From Tenodera sinensis (Eukaryota > Arthropoda > Insecta > Mantodea > Mantidae): a stretch of DNA of 64,000 nt. The stretch is taken from positions 143,530,525-143,594,524 of the forward strand of contig CM060962.1 in assembly GCA_030765045.1 (NCBI GenBank). Reading direction: 5' to 3'. Positions 1-10,552 of this stretch are shown in pieces. The position numbers and the translations under genes were made by a program. The notes beneath the pieces were generated by a model. That model was not told the DNA's origin. It worked only from the letters and a program-made list of their open reading frames with translations, and ran no database searches. How positions within the stretch are numbered: the first letter of the stretch is position 1; each line of letters opens with the position of its first letter.

Positions 1-429
1 TATTAATTATTACTATTAATTGTCATCATCATCATCATCATATATTATTATAATATTATTAATAGTAATATTAAATAATTGAGCTTAAATTAAATATTTT
101 TCATAACTCATATTGAAAAAAATTGAAAATATCAATAAACTCTATACAAAACATGTTTTTCTCTTAAACTAATTAAATCCAAGCAGTGGCAGTATGACAA
201 TTTTGTTATATCTGTATACTGAGCTCAAACTAAAAATTTAGGAGAAACATAATAAACTGTAGGGTACAAGGGCCATTTCATATTAGCATATCAAAAAATG
301 ATTTATTATTAATAAATACATTAATAATTTAAACACAGTTTGACATAGGACATTGAATTTTGTGTATACTTTATATTTTATGTTTTGAGTGTGTGAAAAA
401 AAAATTCAAAGCAATCAGAAGAAAACTGT

Positions 430-1132
430 AGATATTTTAATTTTCATAGACACATTGCCTTAAAATGAGCCCATATCATTTTTACAGATGAAAAACCCAT
501 TGAACTCAACCTAAACCAAACAGACAAAATGAAAATTTTTCCAGTACTTGTTCCAAAATTGTCACTAAAAATTATGGTTGCAGGTGGCATGTCACAGTAT
601 GGGAAAACAGACTTGCACCTTGTTCCTCGAAAGGAGAATGTCACTGGTGAATATTATAAACAATCAATTTTGCCAATATTCAAGAACACCATGAATGCCC
701 CTCTAAGTTGCCCAGGCACAATATGAGCATTCTGATCTGGGATGGAGCAACAGCTCATAATGTGAAGACAATCATGCAGGTGATAAAGGACGGCTTCAAC
801 AGCATTTGGATTGACTAGCCAGGAAATTTGTCTCACTTCAACATTATTGAGCATTTGTGGGCCACAATTCAGATAATGTCTTTAGCAACCTAGACCTGCA
901 ACAGGTATCAATTGGTCACCAAGGGTTCAAGAAGAATGGGAAGGTATCAACCAAAATAGTACCACTGATCTGGTAGAAAGTTTCCCTTGACGCATCATTG
1001 CATACTATACTAACAATAGCAGACATACAAACTACTAAATAGTGTTAATCATGATGGAGAAATAAATTGCCTAATTATTATTTATAAGGTGTTATTTTTA
1101 AGTTTGAGGGAGAAACTTTTGGTCCACTCTGT
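430..1132 (+). pseudogene. Degenerate Tc1-like transposase fragment with its 3' end
   Basis: Translating across several stops gives the middle and end of a Tc1-family DDE transposase: KIMVAGGMSQYGKTDLHLV near 567-623, then WDGATAHNVKTIMQVI near 739-786 (the second catalytic Asp) and LSHFNIIEHLWATI near 831-874 (decayed SPDLNPIEHLW). The sequence ends near 1132 with a typical inverted-repeat-like end whose reverse reads CAGAGTGGACCAAAAGTTTC. No matching left end is visible in 1-430, so the copy is 5' truncated or too decayed. It is not functional. Confidence 0.7.
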
Positions 1133-1140
1133 AGTACTAG

Positions 1141-1280
1141 TCATTGTCGCTGTCGGCGGCGGCAGTGGTTGTGGAGGGGGTGGGAGGTGGGGGTGGGGGT
1201 GGTTGTGGTGGCAGTGGCGGTGGTGGTAGCAGCTGTGACAGTGGCAGTGATTGTAGCAGTGACTGTGGCAGTCAACTACT
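1141..1280. repeat. G/T-rich low-complexity tract
   Basis: The stretch is built of irregular GGTGGTGGC and GCAGTGGC-like units, much more GC-rich than its surroundings. It lies directly beside the Tc1-like end. It has no coding frame of interest. Confidence 0.7.
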
Positions 1281-1885
1281 GCAGATGTGCAGGATTTAGC
1301 ATTTAATCATATGTAATTTTTATTTCAATTCCACAGATTTACGTAGTGAAGTTTCTAGATGATAAAACCACTTTTTAACCCTTATTTGAAAAATATTTAC
1401 TGTATTTCTATTCAGTTGTAACCAAGTTCATTAAAATGTATGTTAAATAATTATATAAAGAGAGAAAATGGTGTTCATGTGACATCAAAATGATTCAATC
1501 AAAGAATAACTGAGATGAATATTTTTCAATAATGATGCATTATGCAGATTTCCAAAATTTTCAAATTGGTAGTCTGGGGATACAGAATCCTCATATTCAG
1601 GAGCTTCACCCTTATTTCCCTGATTACTGGCGTCAGGATTTTATGTGAAAACCTCAATGTTAAAGAGAAGGTACAAAAGTTTAAACATTTCATCCACAGT
1701 GATTATCTAAAATTATTCTACCACTCTGTTAATTGTTTAACTGCTGAAAGATACTTCCCTACTTAAAGGCTATACAACATTTCCAGAACTTTGAATACTG
1801 TCAGAAGGTGTTAAATGAAATTAATTGCATTATTCTTCATGGTTTAAAAAGCCACCCTCGCAGCCGCAGGTAAGCCCACTTGTTA

Positions 1886-2409
1886 AAAATGTTGTTGTTG
1901 TTTTCTAGTGCATGCGTCTGGCAATGAAGCCATTAGCATTCGTGCTTTCCAATACTTTTGAACTGTAGTTTCTTCTGATCTTAATGCTTCACAAGTCTTC
2001 AAGTGGTCTTCATTCATTTCTGCTGGATCGTTACACAGGACACATATTGGTGAGGTTGAGATACCTATTCTGTAGAGATGATGCTAAGCAATCGTGATTT
2101 GTCAATAGTCGGAAGGCTGCAACCGCTGTTTTCCTTGGTCTCTGGGGGATTATATCTGGGTTGGAAAGTAGTGTAATCCATTTTTTAATCTTTGGCATTT
2201 GTTTCTATTTCTTGTAGGTATGAATGAGAAAATTTTTTAATGATCAAGCGTTTTATTGAGGAATATGAGAAATTGAATTTAGACTTTTGTTTTATTGTTG
2301 TGCCTTTCTTTGCAAGTGAGTCTGCAGCTTCGTTCCCCATGACTCCACAGTGTGCTGGAATCCATTGGAGATGAACAGTCTTATTAACTTTTTGGAGTTG
2401 TGTTAACAT
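1886..2409 (-). pseudogene. LINE ORF2 C-terminal remnant (RNase H end and Cys-rich tail)
   Basis: The stretch 2185-2409 continues RNase H (VHLQWIPAHCGVMGNEAADS, then LAKKGTTIKQKSKF). After a stop at 2185 the remaining sequence still resembles the end of such ORFs, with a CPV/CV-type cysteine segment followed by PAEMNEDHLKT-like decay around 1960-2050. The element ends near 1886 with a short run of AAC units, typical of the 3' tail of this LINE group. Confidence 0.7.
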
Positions 2410-2907
2410 TTTGTAGCATTCTCTAATTTTTGTTGACTTCTTTGTAGTATTTGAACATATTCCCTGAATTGCAGCTTTAGAATCTGAAAGAATTACTGCC
2501 TTGTTAAATTTATTTAAGGAAAGATTTAATAATTGTCGGAGAGCAATGCGTATAGCCTCTATTTCTCCATCATAATTTGTTGTGTCTCTGCCAACAGAAT
2601 GATAAAAGGAAAAATGTGAACATGTAACTCCAGCTCCAGTAAGTCTTATTAACTTTTTGGAGTTGTGTTAACATTTTGTAGCATTCTCTAATTTTTGTTG
2701 ACTTCTTTGTAGTATTTGAACATATTCCCTGAATTGCAGCTTTAGAATCTGAAAGAATTACTGCCTTGTTAAATTTATTTAAGGAAAGATTTAATAATTG
2801 TCGGAGAGCAATGTGTATAGCCTCTATTTCTCCATCATAATTTGTTGTGTCTCTGCCAACACAATGATAAAAGGAAAAATGTGAACACGTAACTCCAGCT
2901 CCAGTAA
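2378..2907. repeat. 265-bp tandem duplication inside the LINE RNase H region
   Basis: Positions 2378-2642 and 2643-2907 are direct repeats. I count about three mismatches by eye (for example ATGCGTATAG versus ATGTGTATAG). The unit is not a multiple of three, so it breaks the ORF2 reading frame. High identity means that the duplication is recent relative to the other decay. Confidence 0.9.
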
Positions 2908-4561
2908 GGTTTTCCTTGGAGGATCCATCAGTATATATGTGCAGCCATTCTTCTATGGGATACCTAGTATTGATTGTTTCCAGAGCTAGAAGTTTTTGTA
3001 TTTCTTTTGGTGTGTCTGATTTACTTATTTCCTCTACCAATTCCAAACTGAAGGTAGGTTGCAATAATTCCAATGGATTTTCTCTTATAAGTAGATTTTC
3101 TCTGGTGTTAGGAATGTTCAATTTGGATTTAATCTGTGTTACCTTTTCTAGGAAACTACTATGAGTTTTAAGGATTGAAGGGGGGAGGTTCTCTTCTGTC
3201 CATTTAGAGTTTGGCAGTCGTAACATTTTCTCGTGTTGGAGCAATGCTTGTTCTTCTATTTTTGTTGTTATTGATGGGGTCCGTGTTAAGGCAAGCATGG
3301 CATCAATAGGTGTGGATTTAACTGCTCCAGTGATTAGGCGAAGAGCCTGATTTTGTATTTGTTCAAGTTTATTGATGTTAGCATTTGCTGCTGTTATTAA
3401 AGCTTCAGAACAGTACAAGAGGTTTGGTTTAACATACATTTTGTATGTTGTGTTAAGGACTCTCCTTGAGCAGCCCCATTTAGCACCAGCTAACCTTTTC
3501 AGGATTTGCAGTTTCTTTTCAACCTTTTCTGAGATGTTTGTTATATGTTTTTTCCAACTTAGCTTTCTGTCGAAAGTGATGCCTAAGTATTTGGCATCAT
3601 CAACTGCTTTGAGTGGTTTACCATTATAATTTATGTTAATATTAACTGGTTTGTATTTTAGTGTAAATAATTCATAATTTGTTTTTTCCACATTGATAGT
3701 CATGAGGTTTTTGGAGCTCCATTCATGTACTTTGTTTAGGGCTGTTTCTATTCTGTCTTTAATTAATTCAGGTTTTTTTGGAGAGCCTGAAGTCCAAATG
3801 ACTACATCGTCAGCAAATAAAACAATTTTGGTTTCTAAAGTTTTTATTATTGATGGAAGGTCATTTATATATATGTTAAAGAGTGTTGTGCTCAGAACAG
3901 CACCTTGTGGAAGTCCTCGGTGTATTTGTTTATATTTGGAAATGTATGTATTATATTTTGTGGCACAAAATCTTTGTGAAATAAACTGAGTTATCCATTT
4001 AAGCATATTACTTTTCACACCTATTGATTGCAACTTCTCAATTAATTTGTTTCTCCAGACTGAGTCATATGCTGATTTAAAATCAATGAATACTGCTAAG
4101 GTATCCTCCTTTCTATTGAAAGCTTCCTTGATGTCTTGGCTTAGCAGGAGTACATTTTCACTTGTACTATGATTCTGTCTGAAGCCGGTCTGTGAACTAT
4201 TAATTAAGCTGTAATATTCTAGGAACCAGTTAAGTCTAGATGCCACCATTCTTTCCATCACTTTTGCAATAACACTGGTCAAAGATATTGGTCTGAAACT
4301 ATTAATATTGTTTGAAGGTTTGTTTTTCTTTAAAATCGGGATGATAATGGCTTTTTTCCAGTCGGAAGGTACAGTCATTCTCCAACACGTGTTATACAGT
4401 TTAAGTAGGATTTCTTTTCCTTTCCTGCCAAGGTGTTTAACAAACTCTGGGTGGATCTTGTCAGGTCCTGGAGATTTTTTGTTCTGTAATTGTTCTATTG
4501 CTAAATCCAGTTCTGTTTCGTTAAAATCCTGAATAAAAATATCATTTCGTATACCTTTTGG
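2570..4561 (-). pseudogene. LINE ORF2, reverse transcriptase and start of RNase H
   Basis: The frame is the same as that of the upstream endonuclease half; its first internal ATG is at 4378. RT motifs counted from that Met are AVFIDFKSAYDSVW (95-108), IHRGLPQGAVL (152-162) and the catalytic LFADDVVIW (187-195). Near residue 480 the RNase H motif HIYTDGSSKENLTGAG begins. The normal C-terminus is lost because a 265-bp tandem duplication shifts the frame, so translation runs into out-of-frame sequence and stops at 2570. The correct RNase H end (VHLQWIPAHCGVMGNEAADS) lies in the downstream copy around 2290-2370. Confidence 0.88.
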
Positions 4562-5944
4562 CTAATTAGTTTCTCTGGTAGTTTTTTGGATAGCCTTATC
4601 TTGTTTTTTATATGCTTGGGGTATTCTTTGTGACTGAGCATAAAACTTGTTAAGGGATTCTGCTATTTCCCTATCTGTAGTTAAGCTTTTGTTATTATGT
4701 TTTACTGGTTCAGTTGTATTTTTTGATAATTTTGTTTTATTAAGGAATTTGTATATTTTATTTCCACCTTTCCTATAGTCCATATGTTCTACAAAATTTG
4801 TGAAACTGGCCCTCTTTGCTGTAATTAATTCTTTCTTAAAAATGGCTGCTTTTCTTCTCCAGTTTTGTACATCTTCTGGACACTTGGTTCTTTCGGCTTT
4901 GACTCTTGCTATATTTCTTTCGTGTTTTAACTTAGATAAAGATGGAGACCAAAAGTAGCTATATTTCTTTAACGTTCCTTTGGAGATATGTGTTTTGGCT
5001 GCTGTCAATAATATTTCACAAATTTTTTTATTCATTTCATCTGTTGACTTGAACTCTGATTCTAACAGTATATTACACTTCCCTTCTATCTCATTCTGGA
5101 AACTGGACCAATCTGCTTTTTTAAAATTCCAAGAAGTTTTAAGTTTTGGTTTGTTACTTTTATTTATTAGACCTCTTATGAAGTTTATGGTGATTCTGTG
5201 GCCTGAACCTGGGTCTTCTATTATTTCTCTTTTTGTATTGTCAATTATGTCAGATGACACCATCAGAAGATCAGGATTTGTACCTGAACCATTATAATGA
5301 AGGTAAGTGGGTGGATCATTTGGATTAAATATTAATTCCATTGTTGATGAGTTTAATAGGTCTTCTATGACTCTTCCTGCTGAATTTATATCTCTGTAGC
5401 CCCACCTAGGGGAGTGTGCATTAAAATCACCTATTAAAATACTTTTGGGTTCTATGGGAATAGAATTTAGATCTAGTGTATTGTCTGGAGGATTGTAGAT
5501 ACTGTAAATTCTATAGTGGTAGTTACTTTTCCATACTTCAAGTTTAACTATTTCTGATTTATCTTGTTCTTCCATTGTTTTTTGGATTTGGATAGTAGCT
5601 TTCATATTTCTTTTAATTCCTGTAAGAATACCACTTGCTATTTGACGAGCCTTTGGAAGTATATGTGTAGTGTACTGATCCATTTCAAAGTATATTTCCT
5701 GTTCTTCTGATATATTGGCTTCTTGTACTGTGAAGACATCTATATCTTGGTCTTTTAATATTTTCATTAGCTCTTGTTTTTTAGGCTGGGACATGCCTCC
5801 TGCATTCCATTGTAGAATTCTTAAAGTATTGGAATTGTGATGAAATTTGCCTAAAGATGTCCCCATCCGGAGATCCGATTGGGGGACAGTTTTAACTCCG
5901 GAATATTTATCTTTAGGACTCATATTCATGTGTGTGTCTTTCAT
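4562..5944 (-). pseudogene. LINE ORF2, endonuclease half (APE/exonuclease III-like)
   Basis: This 460-codon open stretch starts with ATG at 5944 and carries an apurinic-endonuclease-type domain, which nicks target DNA for target-primed reverse transcription. Visible motifs are LRILQWNAGGM (about residue 41), FTVQEANIS (the catalytic Glu, about 75), GDFNAHSPRWG (about 173) and SGHRITINF (the SDH-like motif, about 246). The open frame stops at a TAG at 4562-4564. The reverse-transcriptase part continues in the same frame after this stop (PKGIRNDIFIQDFNETELD), so a single nonsense change separates the two halves of one original ORF2. Confidence 0.85.
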
Positions 5945-6277
5945 GTAACTGTTTTCTTAATGGGCACCAGTTTTACAATGTGGCAGTTACATCACCCGAC
6001 TTAAACCCCCCATTTTGCAAGGGGGACCACACCTATCGTTGGTCAACGGGTCCATCGGACCTAGCCGGGAGGACTAAATAGGTGGTATTTAGATCCACCG
6101 ACCTTCCCCTCATGTGCCTCTGAGGGACACTGTTGTGCTGTGATAGGCCAGCACATATGTAAATGACATTTCCTCCATTTTAGATGAAACAGTTATACCG
6201 CTGTGATTCGGTCCCCAGAGCCTCATCTGTTAAAAGCAGGGTGCACCACGGGCAGGATGAGGATGGGAATTGGGTAG

Positions 6278-6522
6278 TTGTTGTTGTTGTTGTAGTGTTT
6301 AACGCCCGCTTTTACTACTACGGCACCGCAGGCGGTGACACTGATGATACATGAAGATGGAGCACCGGTGGAATGAGATGGCGGGGGAAACCGGAGCACC
6401 CGGAGAAAACCCGCCCTGACGCCTCTTCGTCCACCACGAATACCACATGCGGGTCCCTGGGATCGAACCCGGGCCGCCTAGGTGGTAGGCGAGCGCGCTA
6501 ACCGCTCGGCCATGGCGCCGCC
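6278..6522 (-). mobile_element. tRNA-derived SINE (short-tail form), 245 bp, in the LINE 5' region
   Basis: The reverse strand starts with a tRNA-like head containing box A- and box B-like segments (GGCCGAGCGGTTAGCGCGC and GGGTTCGATCCCAGGGACC), followed by a conserved body and a tail of (ACA)n. It is flanked by perfect 13-bp target duplications, GGGAATTGGGTAG at 6265-6277 and 6523-6535. The copy has the same length and sequence type as the SINE at 35628-35872. It interrupts the LINE, so it is younger than the LINE insertion. Confidence 0.93.
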
Positions 6523-7689
6523 GGGAATTGGGTAGGACAGGCTATAGGAGGCCCATCACTACCCCTTACTACCCCAAAAAAAATGTTACAAAATGTTACA
6601 AAAGTAAAAAAGTTAAAGGAGTTGTGACAGCTATTAAATCTTAGCCTTTATGTGCATCTTAGAAATGCTTTCCTTTAGTCATCAAAACATTTGGAAAATT
6701 CTAGTGCCATCATTATGAAATCTTATGAATCTGTGCATTTATTAATTAATAGAGAAAGGAAAAAAAAAATAAAGAAAAGAAGATAGGTACTTCTAAAGCA
6801 ATACTTGAAAAATTCCTATCTCACATTTATTTGTAAAGCTCCTAATGAAAAACAATGCTTTGTTTATTTGACCAAGCATTTTAAACTCGTTAGAAGATTT
6901 TAATAATTGTGATTGTACAGTTAAATATACTTCAATCACTTTATGAAGTTCCTGCACCTTTGAACCAGTGTGTCAATCGAAGTGCTTTAATGATAAAATT
7001 TTGTCTTGCAGAGATGTATCAAAATATATAAACACATGCCCTATAACAAGCTAAAAGTGATTAGAGACAGTTAAACATTTAACATAATTAAAATAAACTT
7101 TTGTCAAATATGCCAAAAAACATCAGCAGAACTCACGTGGGGAAAAATCCATAAAAACAAAAATGTACATAGAGTAACAGGTTTTGAAAAAGTGCCAATA
7201 GGTGACACAGTGAACTTTTGCACCAGACAGCTGGATGGAAGTATAACTGACAAAGTAGGGGATTCTCTTCCACACATTCAGTGAACAAACAATGAGGTTG
7301 GAGACAAACATCTTCAAAACACGTTACGAGTGAAAACTCAGAAGTTCAACTAAAATGCCACCTCAGAATTTCAATATATATATACCTACAATAAAATATA
7401 AGCTGGAACTGAGGGAACTGGGTATGTTTATTGGTTCAGAATCAAATTGTATTTATTCTACAAACTTGAAAATGCTAATGACTATTGCTCTAAGGTAGTA
7501 ATCCTCCTAAAATGCAGATATTTTCTTTTATAAACAATAAATATATAAACTAATGTCAAAAGCAAGAGAAAAATAGACCTAATCGTATCAGCAATGCAGA
7601 TTACAGACAATTTCAATATGACAGTCATAAGGAGGATTCTTAAAATTTGTTTTAAAGTATAAAGGATTATTAGGAAGACAAAACTTGTA

Positions 7690-8613
7690 CAGTAAAACTT
7701 GCCTAAAATGGAATGCAATCATTCCAATATATATATTTCACAAACAAAAATTGTGACATCTGCCTGACATTGCAGGTGACCATAAAGATCCAGAATACAA
7801 AGATATATGACAAAGTCAATTTTAAGAAGAAAAAAAAATGATTAAAATTAAGATTCAAAATATCTAAAGAAACATTAAATGATTATAACAAGAAGATAAC
7901 AGTTAACACATTGAATACAAGTGGGTTTCCGTCTTACAAAGGGTTGTACATATTTTAGTAACACAAAATACAAAAAATATAATCGTATGGAATTAAACTG
8001 AAGGAATAATTTAAAATAAAATTCTGTAAATAAAAAATAGGTTCAATTGCATGTTTTGCTGTATTTTCAATTACATGTCATATACAATTGCAGTTCTTTT
8101 CCCCCATATATGCGTCAAAGTGTACTGTCGCAACTTCTTCACAACAGAACGCTCTATGATCGCCTTTGCAACCTGCATCAACTCCAGGAGTTCTGGAACA
8201 ATCTTGGAAGCTGCAAATTCCTGAAGGTCACTCACAACAGATAATGCTTCTCTAAAACGATGTATTTTTGGTTCCCTTTCCTTGGCTTCATAGTCATCGT
8301 CGTTGTCGTCGTCCATTCCTTCCATGACTTCACAACTGCTGTTTCCAGCAGCAATATCTCCTGCACTTTGAATTTCTTCAATCGTGGCAGGTTCATTATC
8401 AAAGCACGTAACTATGTATTATGCATAATTAAAAATCTGTCTTAGTTAGGTTATTTATGCAAACGGTTCCGGAAAAACTATTCCGTTTCTGCATTAGGCA
8501 GTTTTCCGGTTTAAAGTGTTATTGAACATAGGAAATAGCTCTGTTCCAAGGTTTATCTTCCGGTTGTCCAGGTTTCCGGTATATAGGGGGTCCGGTTTAA
8601 TCAGGTTTTACTG
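7690..8613 (-). mobile_element. Internally deleted pogo/Tigger-like DNA transposon
   Basis: Both ends are inverted repeats beside TA dinucleotides: the left end reads CAGTAAAACTTGCC and the right end, reversed, reads CAGTAAAACCTGATTAAACC. TA target duplications are at 7688-7689 and 8614-8615. The interior contains only a C-terminal transposase piece, so the catalytic part is deleted. The CAGTAAAACC end and TA target fit the pogo/Tigger branch of Tc1/mariner. Confidence 0.8.
8071..8445 (-). pseudogene. C-terminal fragment of a Tigger/jerky-like transposase
   Basis: The open stretch encodes an acidic segment (MEGMDDDNDDDYEAKEREP) followed by a helical region (FREALSVVSDLQEFA, then LELMQVAKAIIERSVVKKL). 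That is the general layout of the C-terminus of pogo/Tigger-type transposases, where a short acidic tract precedes the last helices. The DDE core is absent. The assignment rests mainly on the element ends that enclose it. It is not a host gene. Confidence 0.55.
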
Positions 8614-8649
8614 TATAAAAACACTTTTAATTGTAATTGTATACAGCTT

Positions 8650-8995
8650 AATTAAGAATTTCAAGAAGAGATAGGTTAGACGTGAAATAATTAGAGAGAG
8701 GATGGAAGTTAAAAATAACATTGTAGAAGATATATCAAAAGTCAACTGACATGGTATGGACATGTGATGAGGACAAATAAAGAAAGATTAGCAAGGTTAG
8801 CACATGAAAGGATTCCAGCAAGAACATGGAAAAGAGAAACACCAAAGACAATATGGAAAAAGAACATTATAGAAGCAATGAAGAGGAAGAACAGTGGTTG
8901 AACAGGAGAATGGTTTAGTGCAGTTACAGAAATGTATGAATGATTGAACTATCATTTAGCTGTCAGAAAATGTGAAGAACTTTATAAACTACTGA
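8650..8995 (+). pseudogene. LINE ORF2 C-terminal fragment
   Basis: Read on the plus strand with frameshifts, the stretch gives IREKMEVKNNIVEDISK followed by WYGHVMRTNKERLARLAHER and WKRETPKTIWKKNIIEAMK. This WYGHVMR-type segment is characteristic of the end of the reverse-transcriptase ORF of a widespread insect LINE group. It is a short, 5' truncated and decayed copy. Confidence 0.75.
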
Positions 8996-10356
8996 ATAAA
9001 GCATCATTTGTTAACTTCATATTCTTTCCTCAGTTTCCCTTAGTTTTCTTGAAACAAGTTGGAAATTCTGTATTTTCTTATGTCTTAAAATAATACACTA
9101 GTTTTTCACAGTGCATGTGTCTGAAATTCATACTATATTTCTTATCTTCCCTATAACAGAGGTAACTGATACATTTATGTACAACACATTTTCAATGTAC
9201 TTTTAATCAAAAAAATGGCCAACAGATTCATGAACATCTGTCTCACAAGTGTATTTCACAACTAACAATGGCTGGACATATATTACTGTTACACAAGAAG
9301 GAAAATATGAAAGAGCAATGCTAGCAGCCACGTGATGATATGCATTCTGTTGTGTGAGTAGCTTCTAAAATAGCAAGTTCAGCAATTTGGAGATTATGTT
9401 GTGTTAGAAAAATATTGCATAATATTTGCAGACATCTATCTACTCTCTGAGAAAGTGGTAGCAAAACTCCCTGCCAATTGGCAAAAACATGTTTTTGTTC
9501 CGCAGAACTGTATTGAAATATATTAGATTTTATTGTTTACATTTTGCCTTCATAAATTATGGACTATAAAGTTTCATTATATTTATGTAATCTGTGTATT
9601 TGTTTGAGTTAAAATATGGACTATGTCTTCAAAGCTTCACCTGTGTAATTTTGTTCCTTGGATAAAAATATTCTACAGATTAGAAACACTATCATAAAAG
9701 CAATATTAATTACAATATGCTACTTGTAATGCTTTCTGATTTCCTTTCCTCTTTTAATGTATCATCTGACACAGAAAATGTTTGTGCATAGATACCTTAA
9801 CAAAAAAGCATTATGATTTTAAATGCACAAATCAAACAGGGAGATAGCACAAAGGAGAACTTAACCTAAATTTTTCATTACCTATTGGTTAAAATGCCTC
9901 AATGAGAAAATTTGAATTCAAACAAACCAGTATTTGATTTCAGATAAACAAATGTTTCCTAAAAAAGTATTTATGAAACAACTTGAATTCATTTTACAAT
10001 AGCTAGATCAGATCTACATTTCTGTAAGCTTAATTAATAACAAGGTTTGTTTTCCATCTACATTCTAAAATATTAATGACACAAAGGAAGTGCCCCAACT
10101 CCAAAGCAGAAGCAATTCTTTGGAACCAAAACAAATGGCATAATTTGCACAAAAAGAGGTTTCACTGTGACATCAACACCACCATCCAATTTTAAGACAA
10201 GCAAAAAGCACATTTTGGAAATGTGTGTATGTAAGAGCCTCTGTGCTCCCACTACAAGAAAACCTTCTATTCCCACAACTTTGTGACTGCACTTTACAGT
10301 ATAACTACATGTGGTTGCCGAAAGGCATATGGAAAGGGTATCTCTTACGACTTTAC

Positions 10357-10443
10357 ATTTTTAATAATTCCTTTTTTGGACCTCAAAGGTGCTGGAAATG
10401 GTTGAACAGGCGTAGCAGTTTGTTTGACTGTGTCTGTTGCGTG
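10357..10443 (-). CDS. rg: Possible small alternative exon of neurobeachin
   Basis: On the minus strand a strong 3' splice site (a T-rich tract ending GTTTTTAG) is followed by 87 nt open in phase 0 and then AAT|GTAAAG as donor. The 29 codons read HATDTVKQTATPVQPF and continue with APLRSKKGIIKN. The preceding exon (19863-20006) ends in phase 0, so this exon would join without a frame change. I cannot match the peptide to a conserved neurobeachin block, so it may be a lineage-specific cassette exon or a chance open stretch. Confidence 0.35.
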
Positions 10444-10529
10444 CTAAAAACAAAAACATTGACATACTAAACAAAGCAGTATATGTCTATAGCATTATAT
10501 TAGACATAAAATAATTTATCTCCTTAAGG

Positions 10530-10552
10530 TAGTGGTTCTCAAACTGTGGAGT
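10530..10552 (+). repeat. Isolated hAT-type terminal sequence
   Basis: The sequence TAGTGGTTCTCAAACTGTGG resembles the ends of many hAT transposons and hAT MITEs (CAGTGGTTCTCAAA). A second such end lies in inverted orientation at about 19713-19731 (AGTTTGAGAACCACTGC). I could not pair either with an opposite end. Confidence 0.45.

Larger units (their letters stand above)
1886..6576 (-). mobile_element. Non-LTR retrotransposon (I/Jockey-type LINE, APE endonuclease + RT + RNase H), broken
   Basis: Read on the minus strand, this is a nearly full-length LINE body. It has a 5' region (about 5945-6576) interrupted by a SINE, an endonuclease-RT-RNase H ORF, a decayed cysteine-containing C-terminus near 1900-2180, and a 3' tail of AAC repeats next to 1886. 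The combination of APE endonuclease and RNase H suggests the I or a related clade; I cannot fix the clade by eye. It is inactivated by an in-frame TAG near 4562, by a 265-bp tandem duplication in RNase H and by later stops. It is antisense to no gene: it lies in the same orientation as the host gene. Confidence 0.85.
1..10356 (-). other. rg: Intron of neurobeachin (downstream side), mostly transposon-derived
   Basis: No host exon is recognised here. The next conserved neurobeachin block expected after the 19863-20006 exon is absent, so the gene continues beyond the left edge. Stretches where I see nothing but AT-rich sequence are 1-429, 1281-1880, 6580-7689 and 8995-10356. The rest is described under the individual elements. 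If the tentative exon at 10357 is not real, this intron extends to 19862. Confidence 0.6.

Noticed and set aside
2916..3989. Plus-strand frames over the LINE RT
   Set aside because: They are antisense to motif-bearing RT codons and carry no motifs of their own.
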